DNA of 64,000 nucleotides, from positions 1,054,001-1,118,000 of the forward strand of contig NZ_FMTM01000001.1 in the NCBI RefSeq assembly GCF_900099775.1, given 5' to 3'. Shown here in pieces: positions 48,354-57,424 of the stretch. The stretch is from Rhizobium mongolense subsp. loessense (GTDB lineage: Bacteria; Pseudomonadota; Alphaproteobacteria; Rhizobiales; Rhizobiaceae). The position numbers and the translations under genes were made by a program. A model generated the notes under the pieces. It ran no database searches, had not been told where the DNA came from, and saw only the letters and a list, made by a program, of their open reading frames with translations. Position 1 is the first letter of the stretch, and each line of letters starts with the position of its first letter.

Positions 48354-49013
48354 ATGATTGTTCTGGCGCTCGACACGGCTGGTGTGGATTGCGCTGCCGC
48401 TCTCTACGACGGCGGCAGGGATACGGTGCTGGGGGAGGCATGCGACCTGATCGGTAAGGGCCATGCAGAACATTTGATGGGAATCGTCGACCGCGTGCTC
48501 AATCAGGCGGATATGAAACTCGCAATGGTCGAACGCATTGCCGTCACGATCGGTCCTGGCTCCTTTACCGGCATCCGCGTCGGTGTCGCCGCAGCTCGTG
48601 GCTTCGGCCTTGCACTCAACATCCCCGCTATCGGCATCACGACGCTGGAGACTATGGCCGCCGCCCAGCGCGAAAAGACACCCGGCCGCCCCGTTCTTGC
48701 CGCCATGGACGCAAAGCGCGGCGAAATCTATCTCCAGAGTTTTTCCGCCGACGGCCCGGCGCTCGATGAACCTCGTGCCGTGACGATCGAGGCGGCGAAA
48801 ACTATTGCAGCGGCCTTTGCCGGCGAGATCACAGGCTCCGCCACGCCGCTGCTGAAGCCGGACGCGACGGGCGAACACGCCAATAAGTTTCCAATCTCCA
48901 TCGTGGCACGCCTTGGAGCCGCCGCCGATCCCGGTTCAGGAAAGCCGAAGCCTCTTTATCTGCGCGGACCCGACGCCAAACCGCAGGCCGGGTTCGCGAT
49001 CGCGCGAGTGTGA
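48354..49013 (+). CDS. tsaB: tRNA threonylcarbamoyladenosine biosynthesis protein TsaB
   Basis: A 219-residue ASKHA-fold protein (VLALDTAGVDCAAALYDGG at the N-terminus, IGPGSFTGIRVGVAAARGFGL near residue 65). It scaffolds TsaD/TsaE for t6A37 modification of tRNA. rimI follows with a four-base overlap, the classic tsaB-rimI pair. Confidence 0.93.
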   Translation: MIVLALDTAGVDCAAALYDGGRDTVLGEACDLIGKGHAEHLMGIVDRVLNQADMKLAMVERIAVTIGPGSFTGIRVGVAAARGFGLALNIPAIGITTLETMAAAQREKTPGRPVLAAMDAKRGEIYLQSFSADGPALDEPRAVTIEAAKTIAAAFAGEITGSATPLLKPDATGEHANKFPISIVARLGAAADPGSGKPKPLYLRGPDAKPQAGFAIARV

Positions 49014-49510
49014 CCATGCTGGAATCCTATCTCACTCTGAAGCCCGAATTCGAGATCATCGCAATGGGCAGCGATGATTGCCGCGCGGTCGCTGCGCTGC
49101 ATGGCGAACGCTTTGCCCGCCCCTGGGGTGACGGCGAATTCCACAGCCTGCTCAGCCAGGACAATGTCTTCGGCTTCGTGGCGCACCAGACCAACGCTTT
49201 CCTGAAAAAACCGCTGCCGGGCTTCGTGCTTGCACGCCAGGTCGCAGGCGAGGCGGAAATCCTGTCGATCGCCGTACAGGCGAAGGTTGCCCGTGCCGGC
49301 CTCGGCTGGCGGCTGATGCAGGCGGCAATGCGTGAAGCCAAGCTGCGCGGGGGTGAGAGCATGTTCCTGGAAGTCGACGACGGCAATGCAGCCGCCCTCG
49401 GCCTCTACCACAAGCTCGGCTTCGAGAAAGTCGGCGAGCGCCGCGGATACTACAAGGACGCGAACGGCGCCGTTTCCACGGCGCTTGTCATGAAGCGCGT
49501 TCTTCGCTAG
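49010..49510 (+). CDS. rimI: Ribosomal-protein-alanine N-acetyltransferase RimI-like
   Basis: A 166-residue GNAT protein. The acetyl-CoA motif is ARAGLGWRLMQAAM near residue 95 (family R/QxxGxG/A, here partly changed), and FLEVDDGNAAALGLYHKLGFEKVGERRGYYKD near 120 fits RimI. It acetylates the N-terminus of ribosomal protein S18 in E. coli; the rhizobial target is inferred. The start may be GTG 49010 (overlapping tsaB) or ATG 49016. Confidence 0.88.
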   Translation: MTMLESYLTLKPEFEIIAMGSDDCRAVAALHGERFARPWGDGEFHSLLSQDNVFGFVAHQTNAFLKKPLPGFVLARQVAGEAEILSIAVQAKVARAGLGWRLMQAAMREAKLRGGESMFLEVDDGNAAALGLYHKLGFEKVGERRGYYKDANGAVSTALVMKRVLR

Positions 49511-49547
49511 TTCCGTTGAGAATTGGAATCTGGAATGAAGGCCGCCA

Positions 49548-49976
49548 ATGACCGACGCAGCCAAGACCCTTGAGGAGCTTTGCACCGAGCGCGGCATGCG
49601 AATGACCGAACAACGCCGCGTGATCGCCCGCATCCTGGAAGAGTCGGCAGATCACCCGGATGTCGAGGAACTTTATCGCCGTTCCGCGAAGGTCGACGCG
49701 AAGATTTCGATTTCCACCGTCTATCGGACCGTCAAGCTTTTTGAGGATGCCGGCATCATCGCCCGCCATGATTTCCGCGACGGCCGTTCGCGCTATGAAA
49801 CGGTACCGGAAGAACATCACGACCACCTGATAGACCTGAAGAACGGCGTGGTCATCGAATTCCGCTCGCCGGAGATTGAAGCGCTGCAGGAGCGCATTGC
49901 CCGTGAGCATGGCTTCCAGCTTGTCGATCATCGGCTGGAGCTTTACGGCATCCCGCTGAAGAAAGACGAACGCTGA
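49548..49976 (+). CDS. Fur-family regulator (Mur-like manganese regulator)
   Basis: A 142-residue ferric-uptake-regulator-family protein with an N-terminal winged helix (RGMRMTEQRRVIARILEES, SISTVYRTVKLFEDAGI) and a metal-binding C-terminal half with EEHHDHLIDL (about residues 88-97). In rhizobia the closest Fur-like protein of this type is Mur, a manganese-responsive repressor of sit/mntH. No sit genes are adjacent. Fur versus Mur cannot be decided from sequence alone. Confidence 0.88.
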   Translation: MTDAAKTLEELCTERGMRMTEQRRVIARILEESADHPDVEELYRRSAKVDAKISISTVYRTVKLFEDAGIIARHDFRDGRSRYETVPEEHHDHLIDLKNGVVIEFRSPEIEALQERIAREHGFQLVDHRLELYGIPLKKDER

Positions 49977-50006
49977 GCCGATGACCGCAGCCGCAAGGAG
50001 TTCGCG

Positions 50007-50804
50007 TTGATCGTCTGGCTGCGCATTGCCTATGCCACGGTCGTCGTCGCTGCCGCCAGCATGCTGCTGATGCCCCTCCAGCTTCTCGGCCTCCATTTCG
50101 ACTGGAAGCTTCGCCGCATTCTTCCGCGCCTATGGCATCGCGCTGCCTGCCACGCCCTCGGCATTCGCGTGAAGGTCCACGGCAAGCTCGAGGGGCGCCG
50201 ACCGCTCATGCTATGCGTTAATCATGCATCGTGGATGGATATCATGGTCATGTCCTCGGTTGCCGATGTCGCTTTCATCGCCAAGATGGAAGTGCGCGAC
50301 TGGCCCATCTTCGGCCTGCTTGCCCGGCTGCAGAAAAGCGTCTTCATCGTCCGCGAAGAGAAGCGAAAGACTGGCAATCAGGCAAGCGAGATCGCAGCCC
50401 GCATGGCGGACGGCGAGATCATCGTGCTCTTTCCCGAAGGCACGACCTCTGACGGCAATCGCCTTTTGGAAGTCAAATCCTCCCTCTTCGGAGCAGCCGC
50501 CATGGCTGTGCCGCACTCGCCGAACGGTTCCGTCGTCGTCCAGCCGGTTGCGATTGCCTATACAAAGGCGCACGGCGTTGCGATGGGCCGCTATCACCGC
50601 CCGCTGGCCGGCTGGCCAGGCGACGTGGAACTCGTGCCGCACCTGATTGACGTCGTGAAATGCGCGGCGCTCGATGCCGAAGTCTCCTTCGGCGAGGCGG
50701 TCGAATACCGTTCCGATTCGAACCGGAAGGATGTCAGCGCCACCATCGCACGGCGTATCCGTACAATGCTCAACAGCCGCCTGCGCGGCCGCGAAATCTC
50801 TTGA
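50007..50804 (+). CDS. 1-acyl-sn-glycerol-3-phosphate acyltransferase (PlsC/OlsA family)
   Basis: A 265-residue membrane acyltransferase. The HX4D motif is NHASWMD near residue 72, and FPEGTTSDGN near 143 is the second PlsC motif. One N-terminal membrane helix is seen (about 5-25). It acylates lysophosphatidate in phospholipid synthesis; rhizobia also use a homologue, OlsA, to finish ornithine lipids, so either role is possible. It starts with TTG, six bases after AAGGAG. Confidence 0.85.
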   Translation: MIVWLRIAYATVVVAAASMLLMPLQLLGLHFDWKLRRILPRLWHRAACHALGIRVKVHGKLEGRRPLMLCVNHASWMDIMVMSSVADVAFIAKMEVRDWPIFGLLARLQKSVFIVREEKRKTGNQASEIAARMADGEIIVLFPEGTTSDGNRLLEVKSSLFGAAAMAVPHSPNGSVVVQPVAIAYTKAHGVAMGRYHRPLAGWPGDVELVPHLIDVVKCAALDAEVSFGEAVEYRSDSNRKDVSATIARRIRTMLNSRLRGREIS

Positions 50805-50853
50805 GGGAAGATTTCGATTTTCTAGAGGGCAAAAAACCACTAAATAGCCCGCC

Positions 50854-52275
50854 ATGACCCAAGACAGCGCCCTTCTTCCGGCCCCGGAGACCATCCCCAG
50901 CGAGGACCTTCGCGATGGCAGCAACAGCCGCAAGGTTTTCATCAAGACCTATGGCTGTCAGATGAACGTCTACGACTCGACGCGGATGAGCGATGCACTC
51001 GCCCGCGACGGTTACGAGCCGACGGAGAACATGGATGAGGCTGATCTCGTTCTCTTGAATACCTGCCATATCCGCGAAAAGGCGGCCGAAAAGGTTTATT
51101 CGGCGCTCGGTCGCTTGCGCGAGATGAAAAAGAAGAAAGCCGCCGACGGGCGCGAGATGATGATCGGCGTGACCGGCTGCGTTGCCCAGGCCGAAGGCGA
51201 AGAAATCCTCCGCCGCGCGCCTGCCGTCGATGTCGTCATCGGCCCGCAGACCTATCACCGCCTGCCGGACGCGCTGCGGCGCGCCAAGCAGGGCCATCGC
51301 GTCGTCGATACGGAATATGCACTGGAAGATAAATTCGAGCATCTGCCGATTGCCGAAAGCAAGAAGATCCGCTCGCGCGGCGTGACCTCGTTCCTGACGG
51401 TGCAGGAAGGCTGCGACAAGTTCTGTACCTTCTGCGTCGTGCCTTACACGCGCGGTTCGGAGATCTCCCGGCCGGTCAGCCAGATTGTCGAGGAGGCGCA
51501 AAAACTCGTCGAAGGCGGAGTGCGCGAGATCACATTGCTCGGCCAGAACGTCAACGCGTGGCACGGCGCTGGGGCCAACGGCGAAGAATGGAGCCTTGGC
51601 GATCTACTCTATCGCCTCGCCGAAATTCCGGGGCTTGCGCGGCTTCGCTACACCACCAGCCATCCGCGCGACATGGACGACCGTCTGATCGAGGCCCATC
51701 GTGACCTGCGGGCGCTGATGCCCTACTTGCACGTGCCGGTGCAGGCGGGCTCGGACCGCATCCTGAAAGCCATGAACCGGCGCCATACGGCAGCCGAATA
51801 CATAGCGCTGATCGAGCGCATCCGCGCAGCCCGCCCCGATATTGCGCTCTCGGGCGATTTCATCGTTGGTTTTCCTGGGGAGACAGACAAGGATTTTGAA
51901 GCTACACTGCGTCTGGTGGAGGAGGTTGGCTATGCGCAGGCTTTCTCCTTCAAATATTCGACGCGGCCGGGTACGCCCGGGGCGGAACTGAAGGACCAGG
52001 TGCCGGAAGAGATCAAGGCAGAACGGCTCGAGCGCCTGCAAGCGCTTCTCCTCAAGCAGACGCAGGGTTTCAACGAATCCTGCATCGGCAAGGAGATCGA
52101 TTTGTTGCTTGAAAAGCCCGGCCGCATGCCAGGACAGCTTATCGGCCGTTCTCCCTGGCTTCAGTCCGTGAATGTTGATGCAAAAGCATCGCAAATCGGT
52201 GACATTATCAAAGTGCGAATCACCGGAACCGGAACGAACAGCCTGTTTGCCGAGTTTGCAGAGGCTGAGGTTTAA
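50854..52275 (+). CDS. miaB: tRNA-2-methylthio-N6-dimethylallyladenosine synthase MiaB
   Basis: A 473-residue radical-SAM methylthiotransferase. The N-terminal UPF0004 domain has cysteines in [12 protein letters not shown] and NTCHIREKA, the radical-SAM cluster motif is CDKFCTFC near residue 189, and a C-terminal TRAM domain begins near 400. It completes ms2i6A37 in tRNA. An 18-base gap leads to phoH. Confidence 0.95.
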   Translation: MTQDSALLPAPETIPSEDLRDGSNSRKVFIKTYGCQMNVYDSTRMSDALARDGYEPTENMDEADLVLLNTCHIREKAAEKVYSALGRLREMKKKKAADGREMMIGVTGCVAQAEGEEILRRAPAVDVVIGPQTYHRLPDALRRAKQGHRVVDTEYALEDKFEHLPIAESKKIRSRGVTSFLTVQEGCDKFCTFCVVPYTRGSEISRPVSQIVEEAQKLVEGGVREITLLGQNVNAWHGAGANGEEWSLGDLLYRLAEIPGLARLRYTTSHPRDMDDRLIEAHRDLRALMPYLHVPVQAGSDRILKAMNRRHTAAEYIALIERIRAARPDIALSGDFIVGFPGETDKDFEATLRLVEEVGYAQAFSFKYSTRPGTPGAELKDQVPEEIKAERLERLQALLLKQTQGFNESCIGKEIDLLLEKPGRMPGQLIGRSPWLQSVNVDAKASQIGDIIKVRITGTGTNSLFAEFAEAEV

Positions 52276-52293
52276 CCTAGGGAGCTCGACCGC

Positions 52294-53346
52294 TTGAACG
52301 GACAAGAATTGGTTTCTTCTTCACCGCGCCACCCACGCATTGCGAGCGACGCCAATCACTTCGTCCTGACGTTCGAGAACAACCGGTTCGCCAGCGAGCT
52401 ATTTGGCCAATTCGATCAGAACCTGAAGCTTCTCGAAGAGCGGCTCCATATCGATGCGCGTGCGCGCGGCAATTCCGTCGTTATCACCGGTGACATCGTC
52501 GCCACCAACCAAGCCCGGCGCACGCTGGACTATCTCTATGAAAAGCTCCAGAAAGGCGGCAGCGTGGAACGATCCGACGTGGAAGGCGCTATCCGCATGG
52601 CGGTTGCCGCCGACGATCAGTTGAGCCTGCCGACCATGGAGAAAAAAGCCAAGCTGACCATGGCGCAGATTTCGACACGCAAGAAGACAATCGTTGCGCG
52701 CACGCCGACGCAGGATGCCTATATACGCGCCATGGAGCGCGCAGAACTGGTCTTCGGCGTCGGCCCAGCCGGCACGGGCAAGACCTATCTCGCCGTTGCG
52801 CATGCGGCCCAGATGCTGGAACGCGGCGCCGTCGAGAAGATCATCCTTTCGCGGCCAGCCGTCGAAGCCGGCGAGCGTCTTGGCTTCCTGCCGGGCGACA
52901 TGAAGGAGAAGGTCGATCCCTATCTCCGGCCGCTTTATGATGCGCTCTACGACATGATCCCTGGAGACAAAGTCGAGCGCGCGATCACGGCCGGCGTCAT
53001 TGAGATCGCGCCGCTCGCCTTCATGCGCGGACGCACCCTCTCGAACGCGGCCATCATCCTTGACGAGGCACAGAACACGACATCGATGCAGATGAAGATG
53101 TTCCTGACGCGTCTCGGCGAGAATTCGCGCATGATCATCACGGGCGACCCGAGCCAGATCGATTTGCCGCGCGGCGTGAAGTCCGGACTTGTCGAAGCAC
53201 TGCATCTGCTCGACGGTGTGGAAGGAATCTCGACGATCCGCTTCAAGGATGTCGATGTCGTGCGCCATCCGCTGGTCGGACGGATCGTAAGAGCCTATGA
53301 CGCCACCTATACGGCGCGGCCGGAAGACGCCGGCCCGCAGGTCTGA
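52294..53346 (+). CDS. phoH: PhoH-like ATPase
   Basis: A 350-residue protein with an N-terminal KH-like/helix region and a PhoH ATPase domain. Walker A is GVGPAGTGKTYLAV near residue 153 and Walker B-like FMRGRTLSNAAIILDEAQN near 244. It starts with TTG nine bases after AGGGAG. It lies in the conserved miaB-phoH-ybeY-corC-lnt unit tied to RNA maturation and ribosome quality. The precise activity is unresolved for the family. Confidence 0.92.
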   Translation: MNGQELVSSSPRHPRIASDANHFVLTFENNRFASELFGQFDQNLKLLEERLHIDARARGNSVVITGDIVATNQARRTLDYLYEKLQKGGSVERSDVEGAIRMAVAADDQLSLPTMEKKAKLTMAQISTRKKTIVARTPTQDAYIRAMERAELVFGVGPAGTGKTYLAVAHAAQMLERGAVEKIILSRPAVEAGERLGFLPGDMKEKVDPYLRPLYDALYDMIPGDKVERAITAGVIEIAPLAFMRGRTLSNAAIILDEAQNTTSMQMKMFLTRLGENSRMIITGDPSQIDLPRGVKSGLVEALHLLDGVEGISTIRFKDVDVVRHPLVGRIVRAYDATYTARPEDAGPQV

Positions 53347-53861
53347 TGGCCGACATCGATATCCAGGTCAGCATCGAGGAGGGCGACTGGCCCTCGGAGA
53401 ATGAACTTCAGGCTTTGGCCGAGCGCGTGCTGGAAGCGGCAGCGAAGGTTCTCGAAAAAGACGAGCGGCAGAAGTTTCCCAAGACGGCGACGGAGCTTTC
53501 GCTCCTCTTCACGGATGACGAGGCCATCCGCGCCATCAACGCTCAATGGCGCAAGAAAGACAAGGCTACCAATGTCCTTTCCTTCCCTGCCTTTCCGATA
53601 GCGCCGGGACAGATGCCAGGTCCAATGCTTGGTGATATCATCATCGCCAGGGAGACCGTCGAACGGGAAGCGCGGGAGCTCGAAAAATCGTTCGAGGACC
53701 ATCTGTCGCATCTGATGGTGCATGGTTTCTTGCATCTCTTCGGCTACGACCATATGAATAACGACGAAGCCGAAATTATGGAGGGGTTGGAGACTCGCAT
53801 TTTGGCAGTACTCGGCCTATCTGACCCATACGAGGGTCAAGACCTTAAAATGGAACCATGA
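53346..53861 (+). CDS. ybeY: Endoribonuclease YbeY
   Basis: A 171-residue metal-dependent RNase. The zinc motif is HGFLHLFGYDH near residue 122 (H-x3-H-x5-H). It acts in 16S rRNA 3'-end maturation and ribosome quality control. The ATG shares one base with the phoH stop (TGATG) and its end overlaps corC by four bases. Confidence 0.95.
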   Translation: MADIDIQVSIEEGDWPSENELQALAERVLEAAAKVLEKDERQKFPKTATELSLLFTDDEAIRAINAQWRKKDKATNVLSFPAFPIAPGQMPGPMLGDIIIARETVEREARELEKSFEDHLSHLMVHGFLHLFGYDHMNNDEAEIMEGLETRILAVLGLSDPYEGQDLKMEP

Positions 53862-54991
53862 GCGACTTTACGACGAAACCGGCGGCGGAAACCAAGGACG
53901 CCGATCAATCCTCCTCCTCAGATGAGGCGGGCAGTAGTAGCAGGCATTCAGGACGATCATTCTGGGCGCGTGCCGCCCGCATTCTCCGGCCCCAGCAAGG
54001 TTCGCGCATCCGCGAAGATCTCGCCGACGCGCTTATGACCAACGATACTGGCGACGATGCCTTTTCGCCCGACGAGCGGGCGATGCTTCACAACATCCTG
54101 CGTTTCCGCGAAGTGCGTGTCGCCGACGTCATGGTCCCGCGTGCCGACATCGAGGCGGTCGACCAGAATATCACCATCGGCGAATTGATGATCCTCTTCG
54201 AGGAATCCGGACGCTCGCGCATGCCCGTATATGCCGATACGCTCGACGATCCGCGCGGCATGGTGCACATCCGCGACCTGCTTTCCTATGTCGCAAAGCA
54301 GGCACGCAACAAGCGCCGGGCAGGTTCCAAGACTGCCAAGCCGCTCGTCGAGATCGCTACAGAGAACATTCAAAAGCCGGTGCGCTCGGCAAAGCCGAAT
54401 TTCGATCTCGCCCGCGTCGACCTGCAAAAGACGCTCGCCGAGGCCGGTATCATCCGTAAGATCCTCTTCGTGCCGCCGTCGATGCTGGCATCCGATCTGC
54501 TTCGCCGCATGCAGGTGAACCGCACGCAGATGGCGCTCGTCATCGATGAATATGGCGGCACCGACGGCCTCGCCTCACACGAGGACATCGTCGAGATGGT
54601 CGTTGGCGACATCGACGACGAGCATGACGACGAAGAAGTCATGTTCAAGCGCATTTCCGAAGACGTGTTCGTGGCGGATGCCCGCGTCGAACTGGAAGAG
54701 ATTGCAGAGGCGATCGGCCCGGATTTCGACATCAGCGAGCAGGTGGACGAGGTCGATACGCTAGGCGGTCTCATCTTCTCGGCCCTCGGCCGCATTCCGG
54801 TTCGCGGCGAAGTGGTCCAGGCGCTGCCGGATTTCGAATTTCACATTCTCGAGGCCGATCCGCGCCGCATCAAGCGCGTGCGCATCACCCGCAAGCGTCA
54901 GGCGATCCGCCGCCGTGTCAAGGCGGATGGCGACAGTGCGAACGGAGCTGAGGCAACAGACGACCGGACTGCCGAATCCACGTCGAACTGA
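53858..54991 (+). CDS. CBS-domain CorC/HlyC family protein (YbeX-like)
   Basis: A 377-residue protein with two CBS domains (RVADVMVPRADIEAVDQ near residue 85 to about 225) and a C-terminal CorC_HlyC domain (GLIFSALGRIPVRGEVVQ near 305). It has no membrane segment, so it is the YbeX/CorC type rather than a full transporter. The ends are low complexity. In this operon position it is linked to ribosome metabolism or magnesium handling. Confidence 0.88.
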   Translation: MSDFTTKPAAETKDADQSSSSDEAGSSSRHSGRSFWARAARILRPQQGSRIREDLADALMTNDTGDDAFSPDERAMLHNILRFREVRVADVMVPRADIEAVDQNITIGELMILFEESGRSRMPVYADTLDDPRGMVHIRDLLSYVAKQARNKRRAGSKTAKPLVEIATENIQKPVRSAKPNFDLARVDLQKTLAEAGIIRKILFVPPSMLASDLLRRMQVNRTQMALVIDEYGGTDGLASHEDIVEMVVGDIDDEHDDEEVMFKRISEDVFVADARVELEEIAEAIGPDFDISEQVDEVDTLGGLIFSALGRIPVRGEVVQALPDFEFHILEADPRRIKRVRITRKRQAIRRRVKADGDSANGAEATDDRTAESTSN

Positions 54992-55069
54992 TTTTCGCAT
55001 GGCACGACAAAGCGCCGCTTTTTTGAAAGACTGCGGACCGGGTTGATTCGCGGCTTGATTGGAGTGCGC

Positions 55070-56674
55070 ATGGAGCGGCTTGCGGACAGGGTCATCCTGG
55101 CCTGGGGTTTCAAACGAGCATTGCTGGCTGTCCTGGCCGGTGCATTTGCCGTTCTGGCACTTCCGCCGATCGGCTTTTTTGCGGCGATGTTCCTCTCATT
55201 CACGCTCCTCGTCTGGCTGATCGATGGCGCAGCCGCCTCCCCCGAGGCAAGTGTCCTCGGCCGCCTGTGGCCGTCCTTCGCGATCGGGTGGCTCTTCGGC
55301 TTCGGCTATTTCGTCGCAGGCCTCTGGTGGCTTGGCCATGCGCTGTTGATCGACTCGGAAGAGTTTGCCTGGGCGCTGCCGCTGGCAATCCTCGGCCTGC
55401 CGGCAGTGCTGTCGATCTACTATGGCCTTGCGGCGGCTGTCGCCCGCATCTTCTGGTCGGACGGGATGGGCCGCATTGCAGCACTTGCCGCAAGCTTCGG
55501 CCTCTTCGAGTGGTTGCGCGGTGTCACCTTCACGGGGTTTCCATGGAATGCGGTCGGCTACGGCATCATGCCGATGCCGCTGATGATGCAGTCCGCACAC
55601 ATCGTCGGCACCACGGGCGTGACTGCGCTTGCCGTCTTCGTCTTCGCAGCGCCCGCTCTTCTTGGGACACGGCAGGGTGCGACGGCGGGTGCGGGGCTGG
55701 CCGCGCTGCTTTTTGCAGCTCATGTCGGCTATGGCGGTTATGTGTTGTATCTCGCGCCCGAAGCTCCCATGCTGCCGGAGGAGAGACGGCCAGTGATCCG
55801 GCTCGTGCAGCCGGTGATCGATCAGGCGGCCAAGCTCGACAGCAACGCCGACCGCTCGGCCATCTTCGAGATGCATTTGAAGCTCTCCGCCGAAGCGCCG
55901 CAGGACGGCGGAAAGAAGCCGGACATCATCGTCTGGCCGGAGACCTCGATCCCTTTCATCCTCACCGACAACCAGGATGCCCTTACCCGGATCGCCGATA
56001 CGCTGGACGACAATCAGATTCTGATTGCAGGCGCCGTGCGCGCCGAAGAGATGGGGCCGGGAAACCCGGTGCGTTACTACAATTCGATCTACGTGTTCGA
56101 TGGACGCGGCCAGATCGTCGCGGCTTCCGACAAGGTGCATCTCGTTCCATTCGGCGAATATGTGCCGTTCGAAAATATCCTCGACGATTTCGGCATCCGC
56201 AATATCGTCGAAATGCCGGGCGGCTTCTCTGCCGCGGCAACGCGCCATCTCCTGGAACTGCCGACGGGCCTGAAGCTCTATCCTCTGGTCTGTTACGAGA
56301 TCATCTTCGCCGACGAGATGACCGGCGACATCCCCGATGCCGGTGCGATCTTGAACATCACGAACGACGCGTGGTTCGGCAATACGCCCGGTCCTTATCA
56401 GCACTTCCAGCAAGCGCGGGTGCGCGCCGTCGAGACCGGTCTGCCGCTGATTCGTGACGCCAACAACGGCATCTCGGCGATCGTGAATGCGCGCGGGCAG
56501 ATTGTTGCAGGGCTCAGCCTCAATGAGAGAGGGTTCATCGACGCAACCCTTGAGGGATTCGGAAGCGCTTCCGGGAACTTGTTTTCACAGCAAGCTTACT
56601 TCTGGTTGACTGAAACGTTGTTGATTTTGATTGCGTCGATTTCCCGCTTTGGTTTTATTTTCAAGCCGAATTGA
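55070..56674 (+). CDS. lnt: Apolipoprotein N-acyltransferase
   Basis: A 534-residue inner-membrane enzyme with six or more N-terminal helices and a nitrilase-like periplasmic domain. The catalytic triad is visible as Glu in VWPETSIPF, Lys in DKVHLVPFGEYVPF and Cys in PLVCYEIIFAD. It adds the third acyl chain to lipoproteins, following LspA and Lgt. GGAG five bases before ATG 55070 is preferred over an in-frame start at 55043. Confidence 0.94.
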   Translation: MERLADRVILAWGFKRALLAVLAGAFAVLALPPIGFFAAMFLSFTLLVWLIDGAAASPEASVLGRLWPSFAIGWLFGFGYFVAGLWWLGHALLIDSEEFAWALPLAILGLPAVLSIYYGLAAAVARIFWSDGMGRIAALAASFGLFEWLRGVTFTGFPWNAVGYGIMPMPLMMQSAHIVGTTGVTALAVFVFAAPALLGTRQGATAGAGLAALLFAAHVGYGGYVLYLAPEAPMLPEERRPVIRLVQPVIDQAAKLDSNADRSAIFEMHLKLSAEAPQDGGKKPDIIVWPETSIPFILTDNQDALTRIADTLDDNQILIAGAVRAEEMGPGNPVRYYNSIYVFDGRGQIVAASDKVHLVPFGEYVPFENILDDFGIRNIVEMPGGFSAAATRHLLELPTGLKLYPLVCYEIIFADEMTGDIPDAGAILNITNDAWFGNTPGPYQHFQQARVRAVETGLPLIRDANNGISAIVNARGQIVAGLSLNERGFIDATLEGFGSASGNLFSQQAYFWLTETLLILIASISRFGFIFKPN

Positions 56675-56824
56675 CCGAAAACCCCTAAAATTGCATAGTG
56701 GTGGCGATCGGCGTTGTTAACGTATGCTTGATGATAGGGTTTGCGCCGCTTACAACGTGGCGTTACGGATGGGTCTGGGCACTGCCGGTTTAACCAGGTT
56801 GAAATTCTTTGCTAGGGCACGACC

Positions 56825-57244
56825 ATGATTGAAAACAAGAAGAAGCCTAACCCGATCGACATACACGTTGGCAGCCGCATTCGGCTTCGCCGTACAATGC
56901 TTGGTATGAGCCAGGAGAAACTGGGCGAGAGCCTCGGCATTACCTTCCAGCAGATCCAGAAATATGAAAAGGGCACGAACCGCGTCGGTGCGAGCCGCCT
57001 GCAGAACATCTCGAGTATTCTCAACGTCCCGGTTTCCTTTTTCTTCGAGGACGCCCCGGGCGATCACACCGGTGGGTTGACCGGCATGGCAGAAGCGTCA
57101 AGCTCAAATTATGTCGTTGATTTCCTCTCTTCCTCGGAGGGGCTTCAGCTCAACCGGGCGTTCGTGAAGATTTCCGACCCGAAGGTTCGCCGCAAGGTCG
57201 TGGAGCTTGTGAAAGCACTGGCCGCCGAAGCCGACACGGACTGA
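56825..57244 (+). CDS. praR: PraR-like XRE-family transcriptional regulator
   Basis: A 139-residue regulator. The N-terminal XRE helix-turn-helix spans about residues 14-75 (VGSRIRLRRTMLGMSQEKLG, ITFQQIQKYEKGTNRVGA), and the C-terminal part is acidic and helical. Position between lnt and metK and length match rhizobial PraR, a repressor that in R. leguminosarum limits biofilm adhesins and quorum-sensing genes. The assignment is by resemblance and synteny. A strong terminator follows. Confidence 0.82.
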   Translation: MIENKKKPNPIDIHVGSRIRLRRTMLGMSQEKLGESLGITFQQIQKYEKGTNRVGASRLQNISSILNVPVSFFFEDAPGDHTGGLTGMAEASSSNYVVDFLSSSEGLQLNRAFVKISDPKVRRKVVELVKALAAEADTD

Positions 57245-57270
57245 ACGCTTTGATGCTTCCAGTTTTTTAG

Positions 57271-57296
57271 AAGGTGGTCGAAAGGCCACCTTTTTT
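57271..57296 (+). terminator. Rho-independent terminator after praR
   Basis: A stem AAGGTGGTC/GGCCACCTT (one G-T wobble) with a GAAA tetraloop, running into TTTTTT. It separates praR from metK. Confidence 0.9.
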
Positions 57297-57424
57297 GCGT
57301 TTTAAGGGCAAAATTTAACATTTAATGGTAGATATAAAGATATATTTATGTCCTTCTGTGCTTGTTTTTCGAACGCGAAATGAGTACCAACTAACGGCTT
57401 TTGTTCTTTGAGGGGAATCCCGAA

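Noticed and set aside
55196..56413. 405-codon minus-strand frame inside lnt
   Set aside because: Shadow frame; the plus strand carries all Lnt catalytic residues.
57297..57424. SAM-II or SAM/SAH riboswitch upstream of metK
   Set aside because: I looked for the conserved pseudoknot segments and did not see them; kept only as an open question.
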